Below are positions 26,015-33,657 of a stretch of 64,000 nt of DNA, piece after piece (position 1 is the stretch's first letter; each line of letters opens with the position of its first letter). The position numbers were made by a program, and so were the translations under genes. Under the pieces are notes generated by a model, which saw only the letters and a list, made by a program, of their open reading frames with translations, searched no databases and had not been told where the DNA came from. Origin of the DNA: Paenibacillus terricola (GTDB taxonomy: Bacteria > Bacillota > Bacilli > Paenibacillales > Paenibacillaceae); assembly GCF_014779765.1 (NCBI RefSeq), contig NZ_JACXZA010000003.1:310001-374000 (forward strand), in the 5' to 3' direction.

Positions 26015-27775
26015 TTAATAATGCGGCAACCGTACGGCAAAGACGATATTTCCATCTTCATCCGCTTCAACCTGCAGCGTACCTTTATAAGAAGTTACGA
26101 TTTCCTTCACGATCGGCAAGCCAAGACCTTGATGAACGCCCTTCTTCGTCGAAAAGCCTTGATCAAACAGCTTGCCTTCCTCCGCGATTCGATGGGCATC
26201 ATCGCATGTATTGCGGATGACGAACTCCAGACTATTGTCGACAAGCACGCCCTCCAGCCGGATCAACCGCCGATCCTCTGGATATTTCATCACTTCATCG
26301 AATGCGTTATCGATCAGATTGCCGATCACACGGGTAAGGTCCAGCGACTTCATACCGAAGTCCAGCTTATCAAGTCCATGGAAACTGTTCTCGAAACGAA
26401 CCTTCTTCTCCTGCGCCTGCGCAAGCTTCGATCGAATAAGCGCTGCAATCGCCGGATTGCCGATATTAATCATCTCATTGGTGAGCTGAATTTCACCAGT
26501 CAGCTCCCTCATGAAATCCTTCAGCTCGGTGGTTTTGCCCAAGTCGACAAGAGACTGTATCGTCTGTACATAGTTGAGAAAATCATGCCGCTGCGCTTTG
26601 ACGGACACGAGCAGCTGGTTGATCTCTTCCACATACGTTACTTGCGTCTCCTTCACGACCTCGTTGCGAGAGCGACGGAAGTAATTCAGAATCAACAGGA
26701 CAAGCAATGCGCTCAGCACAGTAATGAATGTAATGATAAGGCCGATGTTAAGGAACTGCGCATCAAGCGAGTCCTGTACAAACTTATAGTCCGATACGAT
26801 CGTCAGAATGTATCGATCCAGCGAATTGCCAGCTTTATCAAGTACGCTGGATCCCTTCGGGATTTGAACGGGGATATACGTTTTGATGACATGAGTGCCG
26901 TTAGCAATCGCATTCACAGTCACAATTCGATTAGACTGATATGCCTTATCGACATTGTTGACATCGTCCTTCAGCTTATAAATGTAATCTCCATATATAA
27001 TCGGCGCCTGCGTAATATGCTCGACCCACTCGCCATTACTATTCTTCGTCAGAACAGGCTTGCCAAGCGAGAACGTATCCGGGTTTACCGCGGTAATCTC
27101 CAATAGGGAAGCATTGTCCTCTATCGCACGTTTGATAAGCCGGTTTACGCCTGTCGCATCCTCGTATTGCTTCATCATATCGTTACTAATGTAGGGATCC
27201 AGCATATAGTTCGTGGAGCCATCATAGTAATAGCCCCATTTATATACCTTATCTACGTCGGTGGTAGCAACTTCATAAGGCCCAGTCCAGAAGTGATTCA
27301 GCGCCTGTCCCCATTTGACCGATACCGGCCTCAAGGCGAATAGCTGCTGAAATGCTTGGTACCATGGGTTCCATGTCTTAGAACTTGCACCCAGTTCCTT
27401 CGGATCAGACGATTTCTCGATAATAATATCGTCCTTCGCCTCGTTAGGGCGGAACAACGAGATATGATTGACGTCGAGCTTCGCCGACAATTCCGTCAAC
27501 TGCTCGTTCGTCACCTTGTCGATATCAGGATCGAGCGCATATTGCGCAGCAATCGAAACAGCCCGCAGTTCGCGGCCAATCTGATTCTGGAATACTTCGC
27601 CGCCAAGCCGCGATTGTTCAATCGACAGCTGAATTTGCTTCGCTACGGCAAGCATCTCATGTTTCATACTATTCTCAAGCGATCGTTTCGCTGTGAAATA
27701 ATAGATCGTATTATTCACTCCGATAAGGAGCAATAATCCTATAATCGCTACTACCCATATCCTGCGCCGCATCAT
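26015..27775 (-). CDS. Orphan membrane sensor histidine kinase of the CitA/DcuS (SpoOB-like) type
   Basis: This 586-residue protein has TM1 (about 5-25), a large extracellular sensor of about 320 residues, TM2 (about 350-373), no obvious HAMP or PAS, a SpoOB-like dimerisation helix with the phospho-acceptor in SVKAQRHDFLNYVQTI, and a HATPase (RVIGNLIDNAFDEV, GLGLPIVKEIV). CitA/DcuS kinases sense extracellular small molecules and usually pair with a CitB/DcuR-type regulator; none is encoded beside it. It lies 28 nt downstream of a TPR-protein gene and probably shares its transcript. The extracellular domain lacks features that I can tie to a ligand. Confidence 0.82.
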   Translation of the reverse strand: MMRRRIWVVAIIGLLLLIGVNNTIYYFTAKRSLENSMKHEMLAVAKQIQLSIEQSRLGGEVFQNQIGRELRAVSIAAQYALDPDIDKVTNEQLTELSAKLDVNHISLFRPNEAKDDIIIEKSSDPKELGASSKTWNPWYQAFQQLFALRPVSVKWGQALNHFWTGPYEVATTDVDKVYKWGYYYDGSTNYMLDPYISNDMMKQYEDATGVNRLIKRAIEDNASLLEITAVNPDTFSLGKPVLTKNSNGEWVEHITQAPIIYGDYIYKLKDDVNNVDKAYQSNRIVTVNAIANGTHVIKTYIPVQIPKGSSVLDKAGNSLDRYILTIVSDYKFVQDSLDAQFLNIGLIITFITVLSALLVLLILNYFRRSRNEVVKETQVTYVEEINQLLVSVKAQRHDFLNYVQTIQSLVDLGKTTELKDFMRELTGEIQLTNEMINIGNPAIAALIRSKLAQAQEKKVRFENSFHGLDKLDFGMKSLDLTRVIGNLIDNAFDEVMKYPEDRRLIRLEGVLVDNSLEFVIRNTCDDAHRIAEEGKLFDQGFSTKKGVHQGLGLPIVKEIVTSYKGTLQVEADEDGNIVFAVRLPHY

Positions 27776-27803
27776 GAATGTCCGTTACTCCTCTATGAAG
27801 AAA

Positions 27804-28487
27804 TTAGCCCATCAAGCGGCCCAAATAGCTGAGCAGCGCCCAACGTCGTTCCTCTCTTCTCTTATATCGAGGAAGCATCCGGTACAGCCTAGCGGACTCC
27901 TCGAGCGCGCGCTTCGCTTCTGCTTTGCGGCCCATCCGTTTGTTCAGCTGTGCTAAACGGTAATATCCTTCACAAGAAGAGGTATGAATTTGCTGGAAAG
28001 CTTCGAGATCCTCCAACGCTTTTGCCGTATCCCTTATACTATTCATTGCAGCTAGACGCAAATACGGTTGACCGTATTTGACTCGCGGATTAATCGACAA
28101 TGCCTGGCGGATTGCCGCTTCGCCCGCCTCAGACTCGCCCGTTCGGAGAAGGCAAGTACCCAAATCGTCCCAATATTCCGCCGATTGTTCGACTGCTTCC
28201 CGTTCACGCAGCGGCTCCAGCAGCTCTCGTGCATTCCGGAAGCTCTTCTTCTCGATCAGCAGCTTGGAAAGCTCGAGCTTCGAAGATAAGTCATTCGGAT
28301 TCATGTCTAGCTGTTGGCGAAGCTTGCGAATGCGTCCCATCCGGCGCAGCGGCTTGACCAAACTCGGCGACAACCCGATAAATCGGCGATCAATGATGTA
28401 TAAGATAACAATCATTGCAAGAAATGCCAAGATGGGGTTGCCGAAGATCGACCATAATAGTCCGAACAGTAAAAACTTTCCGAGCAT
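27804..28487 (-). CDS. Membrane-anchored tetratricopeptide-repeat protein
   Basis: This 227-residue protein has a hydrophobic N-terminus (LLFGLLWSIFGNPILAFLAMIVILYIID, one or two TM helices) followed by three or four TPR-like units (NPNDLSSKLELSKLLIEKK; AEYWDDLGTCLLRTGESEAGEAAIRQAL; CEGYYRLAQLNKRMGRKAEAKRALEES). It probably scaffolds other proteins at the membrane. GGGAGG lies 7 nt before the ATG. It is followed by the orphan sensor kinase, for which it could be an accessory; this is inference from position. Confidence 0.72.
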   Translation of the reverse strand: MLGKFLLFGLLWSIFGNPILAFLAMIVILYIIDRRFIGLSPSLVKPLRRMGRIRKLRQQLDMNPNDLSSKLELSKLLIEKKSFRNARELLEPLREREAVEQSAEYWDDLGTCLLRTGESEAGEAAIRQALSINPRVKYGQPYLRLAAMNSIRDTAKALEDLEAFQQIHTSSCEGYYRLAQLNKRMGRKAEAKRALEESARLYRMLPRYKRREERRWALLSYLGRLMG

Positions 28488-28570
28488 TAGTAAGCCTCCC
28501 GATTTGATCTAACTGCCTTTTCTCACATCATAACACAGGAGCAGACGTTTACGGGAGATAAACAATGAAT

Positions 28571-28599
28571 AAGAGGAACCCTGTCGAAGGATTCCTCTT
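28571..28599 (-). terminator. Intrinsic terminator of the uxaB-adh transcript
   Basis: On the minus strand AAGAGGAATCC pairs with GGGTTCCTCTT, followed by ATTCATTG. It sits 12 nt after the dehydrogenase stop codon. Confidence 0.75.
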
Positions 28600-28610
28600 A
28601 TCAATAAGTG

Positions 28611-29627
28611 CTATTCGAATTGTACCATCGCTTTGACAACGCCCGCTTCCGGCTTCAGCCATGACTCGAAGCGATCGACTAATTCATCAAATCCACAACG
28701 ATGCGTAATGTAACCAGTCGGCTCTACCGCTCCGCTTCTAACTGCTTCTACCACAGCCGCAAAATCTTCCATCGTCGCGTTTCGGCTGCCGAGCAGCGTA
28801 AGCTCCTTCTTATGGAAGTCTGGATCATGGAACGAAATATCAGCTTTTACGAGGCCGACATAAACGACCGCACCGCCATGCGAAGCATATTGGAACGCGC
28901 CTTCCATCGAGCGGACACTGCCTGTTGCATCGAAAACAACATCTGCTAAGTCGCCGCCCGTCAACGCCGCAAGGCGTTCATAAGGAGCTTCCAGCGCGTT
29001 AATCGTCTCATCAACGCCAGCCCAGCTGCGGCAGAATGCCAGCTTCTCTTCTTGGATATCCATCGCAATGACGCGCGCTCCGCGGGACTTCGCGAATGCC
29101 ATTACGCCAAGACCAATCGGCCCGCCGCCAATGACAAGCGCCGTATCCCCTTGCTTAAGACCGGAACGGCGAACGGCATGTGCACCGATAGCGAGAGGCT
29201 CCAACGCAGCCGCTTGATCAAGCGACAAATCGTTTACGACGAGCAGCTGCTTAGCTGGAACGACGAACCATTCCCGCATGCCGCCGTCTGCATGAACGCC
29301 TAGCACAGAGATCGAAGTGCAGCAATTCGACTTGCCTTTGCGGCAAGCCGCGCAGCTTCCGCATGCTACGTACGGAATAAGCGCTGCTTGATCGCCGACT
29401 GCAATGTTCTCTACACCTTCGCCAAGCGACTCCACGATACCAGACAGCTCGTGTCCGAGAATGCGGGGATAGACGAAGAACGGCTGGTTGCCGCGATACG
29501 CGTGCATATCCGTACCGCAGATGCCGACCCGCGCCACGCGGAGCAGCACCTCGCCGGGTCCAGGCTCCGGCTTGCTCGTTTCTGTCTGAATAAGCCGATT
29601 CGGCTCAAGGCATACAATTGTTTTCAT
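28611..29627 (-). CDS. Zinc-dependent alcohol/polyol dehydrogenase (MDR family)
   Basis: This MDR protein of about 338 residues has a catalytic zinc site (GICGTDMHA, GHELSG), a structural zinc lobe (CGSCAACRKGKSNCC) and a Rossmann motif (VIGGGPIGLGVMAFA). It sits with tagaturonate reductase, and its sequence pattern resembles L-galactonate-5-dehydrogenase and L-idonate/sorbitol dehydrogenases, so oxidation of an aldonate or polyol feeding the hexuronate pathway is likely. The start at 29627 overlaps the stop of the preceding 37-codon frame as ATGA. An in-frame ATG at 29636 lies too close to the AAAGGTG site. Confidence 0.82.
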   Translation of the reverse strand: MKTIVCLEPNRLIQTETSKPEPGPGEVLLRVARVGICGTDMHAYRGNQPFFVYPRILGHELSGIVESLGEGVENIAVGDQAALIPYVACGSCAACRKGKSNCCTSISVLGVHADGGMREWFVVPAKQLLVVNDLSLDQAAALEPLAIGAHAVRRSGLKQGDTALVIGGGPIGLGVMAFAKSRGARVIAMDIQEEKLAFCRSWAGVDETINALEAPYERLAALTGGDLADVVFDATGSVRSMEGAFQYASHGGAVVYVGLVKADISFHDPDFHKKELTLLGSRNATMEDFAAVVEAVRSGAVEPTGYITHRCGFDELVDRFESWLKPEAGVVKAMVQFE

Positions 29628-29737
29628 TCGTACCATTCACCTTTCCAGCTTTGTGTTGCAATCTGTTCACCCTTCTCCATATGGAGAAGCGCAATAACAA
29701 CATTACCATTGGGATTCAGTACAATTGTGTCACTCAT
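29624..29737 (-). pseudogene. uxaA: 37-codon frame resembling the truncated N-terminus of altronate dehydratase
   Basis: The frame encodes 37 residues, MSDTIVLNPNGNVVIALL and a short tail ending WKGEWYE. The first 25 or so residues resemble the start of the SAF domain of UxaA (pattern: I.IHP.DNVAVAL..L..GE). UxaA is normally about 500 residues and follows tagaturonate reductase in the pathway. Both ends are coupled: its ATG overlaps the uxaB stop as ATGA and its stop overlaps the next gene's ATG. It is either the remnant of a uxaA gene lost by internal deletion or a short leader kept for coupling. Confidence 0.55.
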
Positions 29738-31227
29738 CGCCGCTCGTCCTCCCACTGTTCCAAGATCTCAGAAATTGCTGATCCTAGATCACAGCCTGAA
29801 AGGGTACGAATATCTTGTCCCCACCAGTCGGTGCGAGACAGTACTTGGTCTGCAACAGCGGCGCTGCTACCACTGCTCCACGCGGCAGCCATCTCTTCCA
29901 ACACGCTAACATCATCCCGTATAAGCAATGGTTTACCGTCAAATGCGGTACTTGAATAGCTGCCATCCGCTTGCTGCTCAACGCGATAAAGACGAATTAA
30001 TGCTGCCAGTCCGCGAATGAGTCCTTCCGGCAGAGATTGGTTGCTCTCCATATACGCTATAAGCGTCGGGAGAAGACGGGCCTTGAACTTGCTCATGCTG
30101 TTCATTGCAATATCCAGCAGACGATGACGAATGAACGGATTCAAGTAGCGGTCGTACACATCATTGGCGTAAGCCGTAAGCGATGTTTCATCTATGGAAA
30201 CCGACGGAATGATCTCGTTAGCAACCGTTGAACGTACCCATTGACCGAGCGATGGATCTTCCATCAGTCCCCGTACATGCTCGGCGCCGGACAATAGGCC
30301 GATTGGTGTCATCAGCGTGTGGGCACCATTCAGAATGCGAACCTTGCGCAGCTGATAGGGCTTCAAATCGTCTGTCCATACGACGTTCAATCCGGCCTTG
30401 ACGAATGGAAGCACGCGCTCAAGCTCCGGTTCTGCTTCGATTGCCCAGAAATGATAAGGTTCTGCCGCATTAAGAAGCGCATCGCGATACTGAAGCTTAT
30501 CGAACAGCGCTTCCGCATCATCCGCAGGGTAACCGGTTACGATTCGGTCAACGAGCGAATTCAAGAAACGATTATGCGATGCAACCCACTGCTTGAACGT
30601 CTCTGGCAGGCTCCAATCATTCGCGTGCTGCAACACGCATTCCTTCAGCGTATCTCCATTACGTTCCAGCAGCTCGCAGGGCAGCATGATTAAGCCCCGG
30701 CTTGTATCGCCGCCGAACGTCTCGAAGCGGCGATATAGCAGCAGCGTCAGCTTTGCCGGGAATGATTCCGCAGGCTGCTGCGGCGTCCAAGCCGTCTCGA
30801 TATAACGGAGGCCTGCCTCAGTCGTATTCGATACTACGACCTGCAGCTCCGGCTCGTCTGCCAGCGCCATGTAGCGATCCCATTCGAGATACGGATCAAT
30901 GATTGCGTTGAAAACAGCGATGACTTCAGTCTCCTCAATCGGTTGGCCGTTCTTCAATCCCCGAATCAGTTGGGTATATAACCCGTCTTGTTGCTTCAGC
31001 TCCGCCAGTTTCTTCGCGCCTGATGGTCGCGGCTGCGTTACAGCAACGCCCCCTTGGAACAAGCCTTGCGTTCGGCATTGCTGAATCATCCAATCCGCGA
31101 AGCCTCTCAGGAAGTTGCCTTCACCGATCTGCAGCACCCGAACAGGCTCCGATGTGACTGTCGCGAGCCGCTCTCGCGATGAGTCGTCTGCGGTCAAGCG
31201 GGACAGTTGGTTAGGCGTTTCGCGCAC
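29734..31227 (-). CDS. uxaB: Tagaturonate reductase UxaB (altronate oxidoreductase)
   Basis: This protein of about 497 residues belongs to the mannitol dehydrogenase family. Visible are the nucleotide-binding start VRVLQIGEGNFLRGFADWMI, VVSNTTEAG, NRFLNSLVDRIVTGYP and the active-site region RKVRILNGAHTLMTPIG. It reduces tagaturonate to altronate with NADH in galacturonate breakdown. This fits the pectate lyase elsewhere in the window. The GTG at 31227 is preceded by GGGGAGA at 7 nt and is preferred; an ATG at 31245 lies before that site. It is divergent from an AraC-type regulator. Confidence 0.88.
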   Translation of the reverse strand: MRETPNQLSRLTADDSSRERLATVTSEPVRVLQIGEGNFLRGFADWMIQQCRTQGLFQGGVAVTQPRPSGAKKLAELKQQDGLYTQLIRGLKNGQPIEETEVIAVFNAIIDPYLEWDRYMALADEPELQVVVSNTTEAGLRYIETAWTPQQPAESFPAKLTLLLYRRFETFGGDTSRGLIMLPCELLERNGDTLKECVLQHANDWSLPETFKQWVASHNRFLNSLVDRIVTGYPADDAEALFDKLQYRDALLNAAEPYHFWAIEAEPELERVLPFVKAGLNVVWTDDLKPYQLRKVRILNGAHTLMTPIGLLSGAEHVRGLMEDPSLGQWVRSTVANEIIPSVSIDETSLTAYANDVYDRYLNPFIRHRLLDIAMNSMSKFKARLLPTLIAYMESNQSLPEGLIRGLAALIRLYRVEQQADGSYSSTAFDGKPLLIRDDVSVLEEMAAAWSSGSSAAVADQVLSRTDWWGQDIRTLSGCDLGSAISEILEQWEDERR

Positions 31228-31295
31228 ATTCTGTCTCCCCTTCATTTTCTTTTTATTGTTTCTATTGTATCATCATGATCAGACGTAAAAGTATG

Positions 31296-31310
31296 GTTTC
31301 GGTGCGAAAA
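31296..31310. promoter_or_regulatory. Imperfect inverted repeat between uxaB and the araC-type gene
   Basis: GTTTCG and CGAAAA, 3 nt apart, lie midway in the divergent 130-nt gap. This is a possible operator for the AraC-type regulator; the evidence is the symmetry alone. Confidence 0.25.
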
Positions 31311-31357
31311 CATGCTCAATTTTGATCATTGAATCTAGACGAAGGAGCGATCAGCCT

Positions 31358-32224
31358 ATGAAGCCGTTGCGCAAGTCGTTCGATGCGACCGGCCTATTCC
31401 CGTTCGCCCTCAACTACCGCGATACGAAGACACCTCAGTTCGAGCTGCCCGATCATGTGCATGACTGGCATGAGCTTGTCTACGTGCACAGCGGAAGAGG
31501 AACTTTTTTCATCCAACATACCGTATATGAAATGAAGGCGGGCGACTTGTTCGTCATCCCGTCCAATACGATTCATCGTGCTACGCCTGACAGTGAAGAA
31601 CCTGTCACATCAACGGCCATTTTCTTCAGTCCAACTTTCATTAAGTCGCCGGCATTCGATGAACAGTGGCAGCCCGATCAGCTGTTCCAGTCCGACAACT
31701 ATCTGTACGAGTTGACCGAGACCGACCAAGCGCAATTCGAGCAGTCGCTTCGCAGCATGAAGCTCGAACTGGAGAAGCAGCAAGAAGGTTTCCGAACGGC
31801 CGTCTGGCTGAAGCTGCTGGCCGTACTCCACCATACGTGCCGTTCACAAGCCATTAACCGCAGCAAAACACTTCGATCATCAAGCGGACCCGATTGGTTG
31901 GATAAAATTCTATCTTATGTCGAAGCCGAGCAGAGCAAGGACGGCGGCGACAAGCTTACGCTATCCACGCTGGCGAAGATTGCGAACGTAAGCGCCGCGC
32001 ACTTCAGTCGTGTATTCCGGCAGAAGACAGGCATGAATGTGACCGACTATTTGACGACAAGGCGCATCATCAAAGCCAAGCAACTGCTCGCCGCCACCGA
32101 TGACAAAGTAAGTTGGATTGCGACGGTATGCGGCTTTGACAGCATGACTTATTTTCACAGGAGCTTCAAGAAATATGTTGGCATGTCGCCTGCGAAATAC
32201 CGCTCATCTCACACATCGGACTGA
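31358..32224 (+). CDS. AraC-family transcriptional regulator with N-terminal cupin domain
   Basis: This protein of about 288 residues has an N-terminal cupin-like sensor (about 25-110: PDHVHDWHELVYVHSGRGTF, MKAGDLFVIPSNTIH) and a C-terminal double helix-turn-helix (about 185-285: LSTLAKIANVSAAHFSRVFRQ, IATVCGFDSMTYFHRSFKKY). Such proteins sense sugars or sugar acids. It is divergent from uxaB and so probably controls the hexuronate genes, perhaps with a uronate as ligand. The start at 31358 has AAGGAG 10 nt upstream; the TTG at 31322 lies before it. Confidence 0.85.
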   Translation: MKPLRKSFDATGLFPFALNYRDTKTPQFELPDHVHDWHELVYVHSGRGTFFIQHTVYEMKAGDLFVIPSNTIHRATPDSEEPVTSTAIFFSPTFIKSPAFDEQWQPDQLFQSDNYLYELTETDQAQFEQSLRSMKLELEKQQEGFRTAVWLKLLAVLHHTCRSQAINRSKTLRSSSGPDWLDKILSYVEAEQSKDGGDKLTLSTLAKIANVSAAHFSRVFRQKTGMNVTDYLTTRRIIKAKQLLAATDDKVSWIATVCGFDSMTYFHRSFKKYVGMSPAKYRSSHTSD

Positions 32225-32499
32225 ACCTTTTCTAAACGTATAAATTTCGTGGTCAAAATCAGAAAATTCACCACTAATTTAGCTTCGTATATATGTGAAG
32301 TTATTAATAAATATGTTATGATAAGAATATCGTGTCGCTTATGCAGCGCTGAAATTATATCCAATAATGAGAGCGCTTCATATTGTGTCATTGCTAGTAT
32401 TTGGTTTATATTGATACTATGGTGTTTCTTCCAATTGTTATCTAATAGTTGGCGTTTCGACTAATCGACGATTTTAATCGAAATAGGAGAGTCCTGCTC

Positions 32500-33435
32500 A
32501 TGAAAATCGATACAACCCCGCACTCGCTCCCGATATATGAAGCGCTTGCAAGCAATGTACGACTGCAAGTTATAAATCTGCTCGCACAGCAGGACATGAA
32601 CATCAAAGAGCTTGCTCAGGCGTTAGGCCTCAGCAGTGCAATCATGACGATGCACGTGAAGAAGCTTGAGAAGGCAGGTATCATTCAAGCCACAATGATT
32701 CCGAGCAAGGGCGGCATCAAGAAAGTGTGTTCACTCGTTGCAGAAGCCATTACGATCGACTTCCCGCGCAAGGGCGATTGGTCGCCAAGCCGTTCTTATC
32801 ATCAGACGATCGTATCGGTTGGCCATTACACCGACTTCCAGATCGAACCAACCTGCGGCCTGGCAACAACAGAGAAGGTAATCGGCGAGTTCGACGAACC
32901 GCGCTGCTTCCTCGATGCCGAGCGCTTCAACGCGAAGATTCTGTGGTTCGGCTGCGGCTTCATTGAGTACAAGGTTCCGAACTACCTGCTGAAGAATGAG
33001 ACGCCGGAAGAGCTCGAAATTTCGATGGAAATTTCGTCTGAAGCCCCATTCACGAATCAGAACTGGCCATCCGACATTACGTTCCATCTCAATGGCGTAG
33101 AAGTCGGCACCTGGACAAGCCCTGGCGATTTCGGCGGCAAACGAGGCAAGTATACGCCTGACTGGTGGTGGGATGAAGTGAACCAGTACGGTCTGCTGAA
33201 AGTAATCAAAGTAACAGACCAAGGAACGTTCATCGACGGCAACCAGATCTCGAACGTAACGATCAAGTCGCTCAACATTCGTGAGAAGCAGTGGAACTTC
33301 CGTATCAGCGTCAAGGAAGACTCCCCGCATGTCGGCGGCGTAACGCTGTTCGGTTCCGGTTTCGGCAACTACAACCAAGATCTTGTCTTCAAGCTTTACT
33401 ATCAGCAGCATGAAGAACCGCAGACAGCTGAATAA
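32500..33435 (+). CDS. ArsR-type regulator with a long C-terminal domain
   Basis: This 311-residue protein has an ArsR-like winged helix-turn-helix at about 10-80 (YEALASNVRLQVINLLAQ, NIKELAQALGLSSAIMTMHVKKLEKAGII). The C-terminal 220 residues are rich in aromatic and beta-prone sequence (PDWWWDEVNQYG, FGSGFGNYNQDLVFKLYY), probably a ligand-binding beta-sandwich. No metal-binding Cys set of classical ArsR repressors is seen. It is convergent with a GH43 gene, and the sugar ABC genes lie beyond, so a role in hemicellulose or arabinan control is likely. AGGAG lies 9 nt before the ATG. Confidence 0.7.
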   Translation: MKIDTTPHSLPIYEALASNVRLQVINLLAQQDMNIKELAQALGLSSAIMTMHVKKLEKAGIIQATMIPSKGGIKKVCSLVAEAITIDFPRKGDWSPSRSYHQTIVSVGHYTDFQIEPTCGLATTEKVIGEFDEPRCFLDAERFNAKILWFGCGFIEYKVPNYLLKNETPEELEISMEISSEAPFTNQNWPSDITFHLNGVEVGTWTSPGDFGGKRGKYTPDWWWDEVNQYGLLKVIKVTDQGTFIDGNQISNVTIKSLNIREKQWNFRISVKEDSPHVGGVTLFGSGFGNYNQDLVFKLYYQQHEEPQTAE

Positions 33436-33472
33436 GCTGCGTTCGCGTTCCTTCCGTTATGCATAGGAAATT

Positions 33473-33497
33473 AGCCTCATCCCGATGGGATGAGGCT
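33473..33497 (+). terminator. Intrinsic terminator of the ArsR-type gene
   Basis: AGCCTCATCCC pairs perfectly with GGGATGAGGCT around a 3-nt loop, followed by CTTTACTTTT. Confidence 0.88.
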
Positions 33498-33531
33498 CTT
33501 TACTTTTACACTTCACGACAGCATGTTTAAA

Positions 33532-33586
33532 AGCCCCTTAGAGCTAACGGCTGGCGGCCCTAAGACCGTGCCATCACTAAGGGGCT
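33532..33586. terminator. Branched hairpin with a 10-bp outer stem between convergent genes
   Basis: AGCCCCTTAG pairs with CTAAGGGGCT across 35 nt, within which ACGG/CCGT forms an inner stem. T-rich tails occur on both sides (TTTAAA on the minus strand, TGTTTCTT on the plus strand). It probably ends the GH43 transcript, but the internal structure is richer than a simple terminator. Confidence 0.55.
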
Positions 33587-33657
33587 AATCTGTTTCTTCT
33601 ATTATAATGTAATCCAAATGATGACAGTCGAAAACTGCATTCATGATCGCTTCTTCA

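Noticed and set aside
32367-32381. cre-like sequence ATGAGAGCGCTTCAT before the ArsR-type gene
   Set aside because: The half-sites are out of register by one base, so it fits the CcpA consensus poorly.
32391-32420. Promoter-like TTGCTA-18-TACTAT before the ArsR-type gene
   Set aside because: Several equally weak alternatives overlap in this AT-rich stretch, so none could be chosen.
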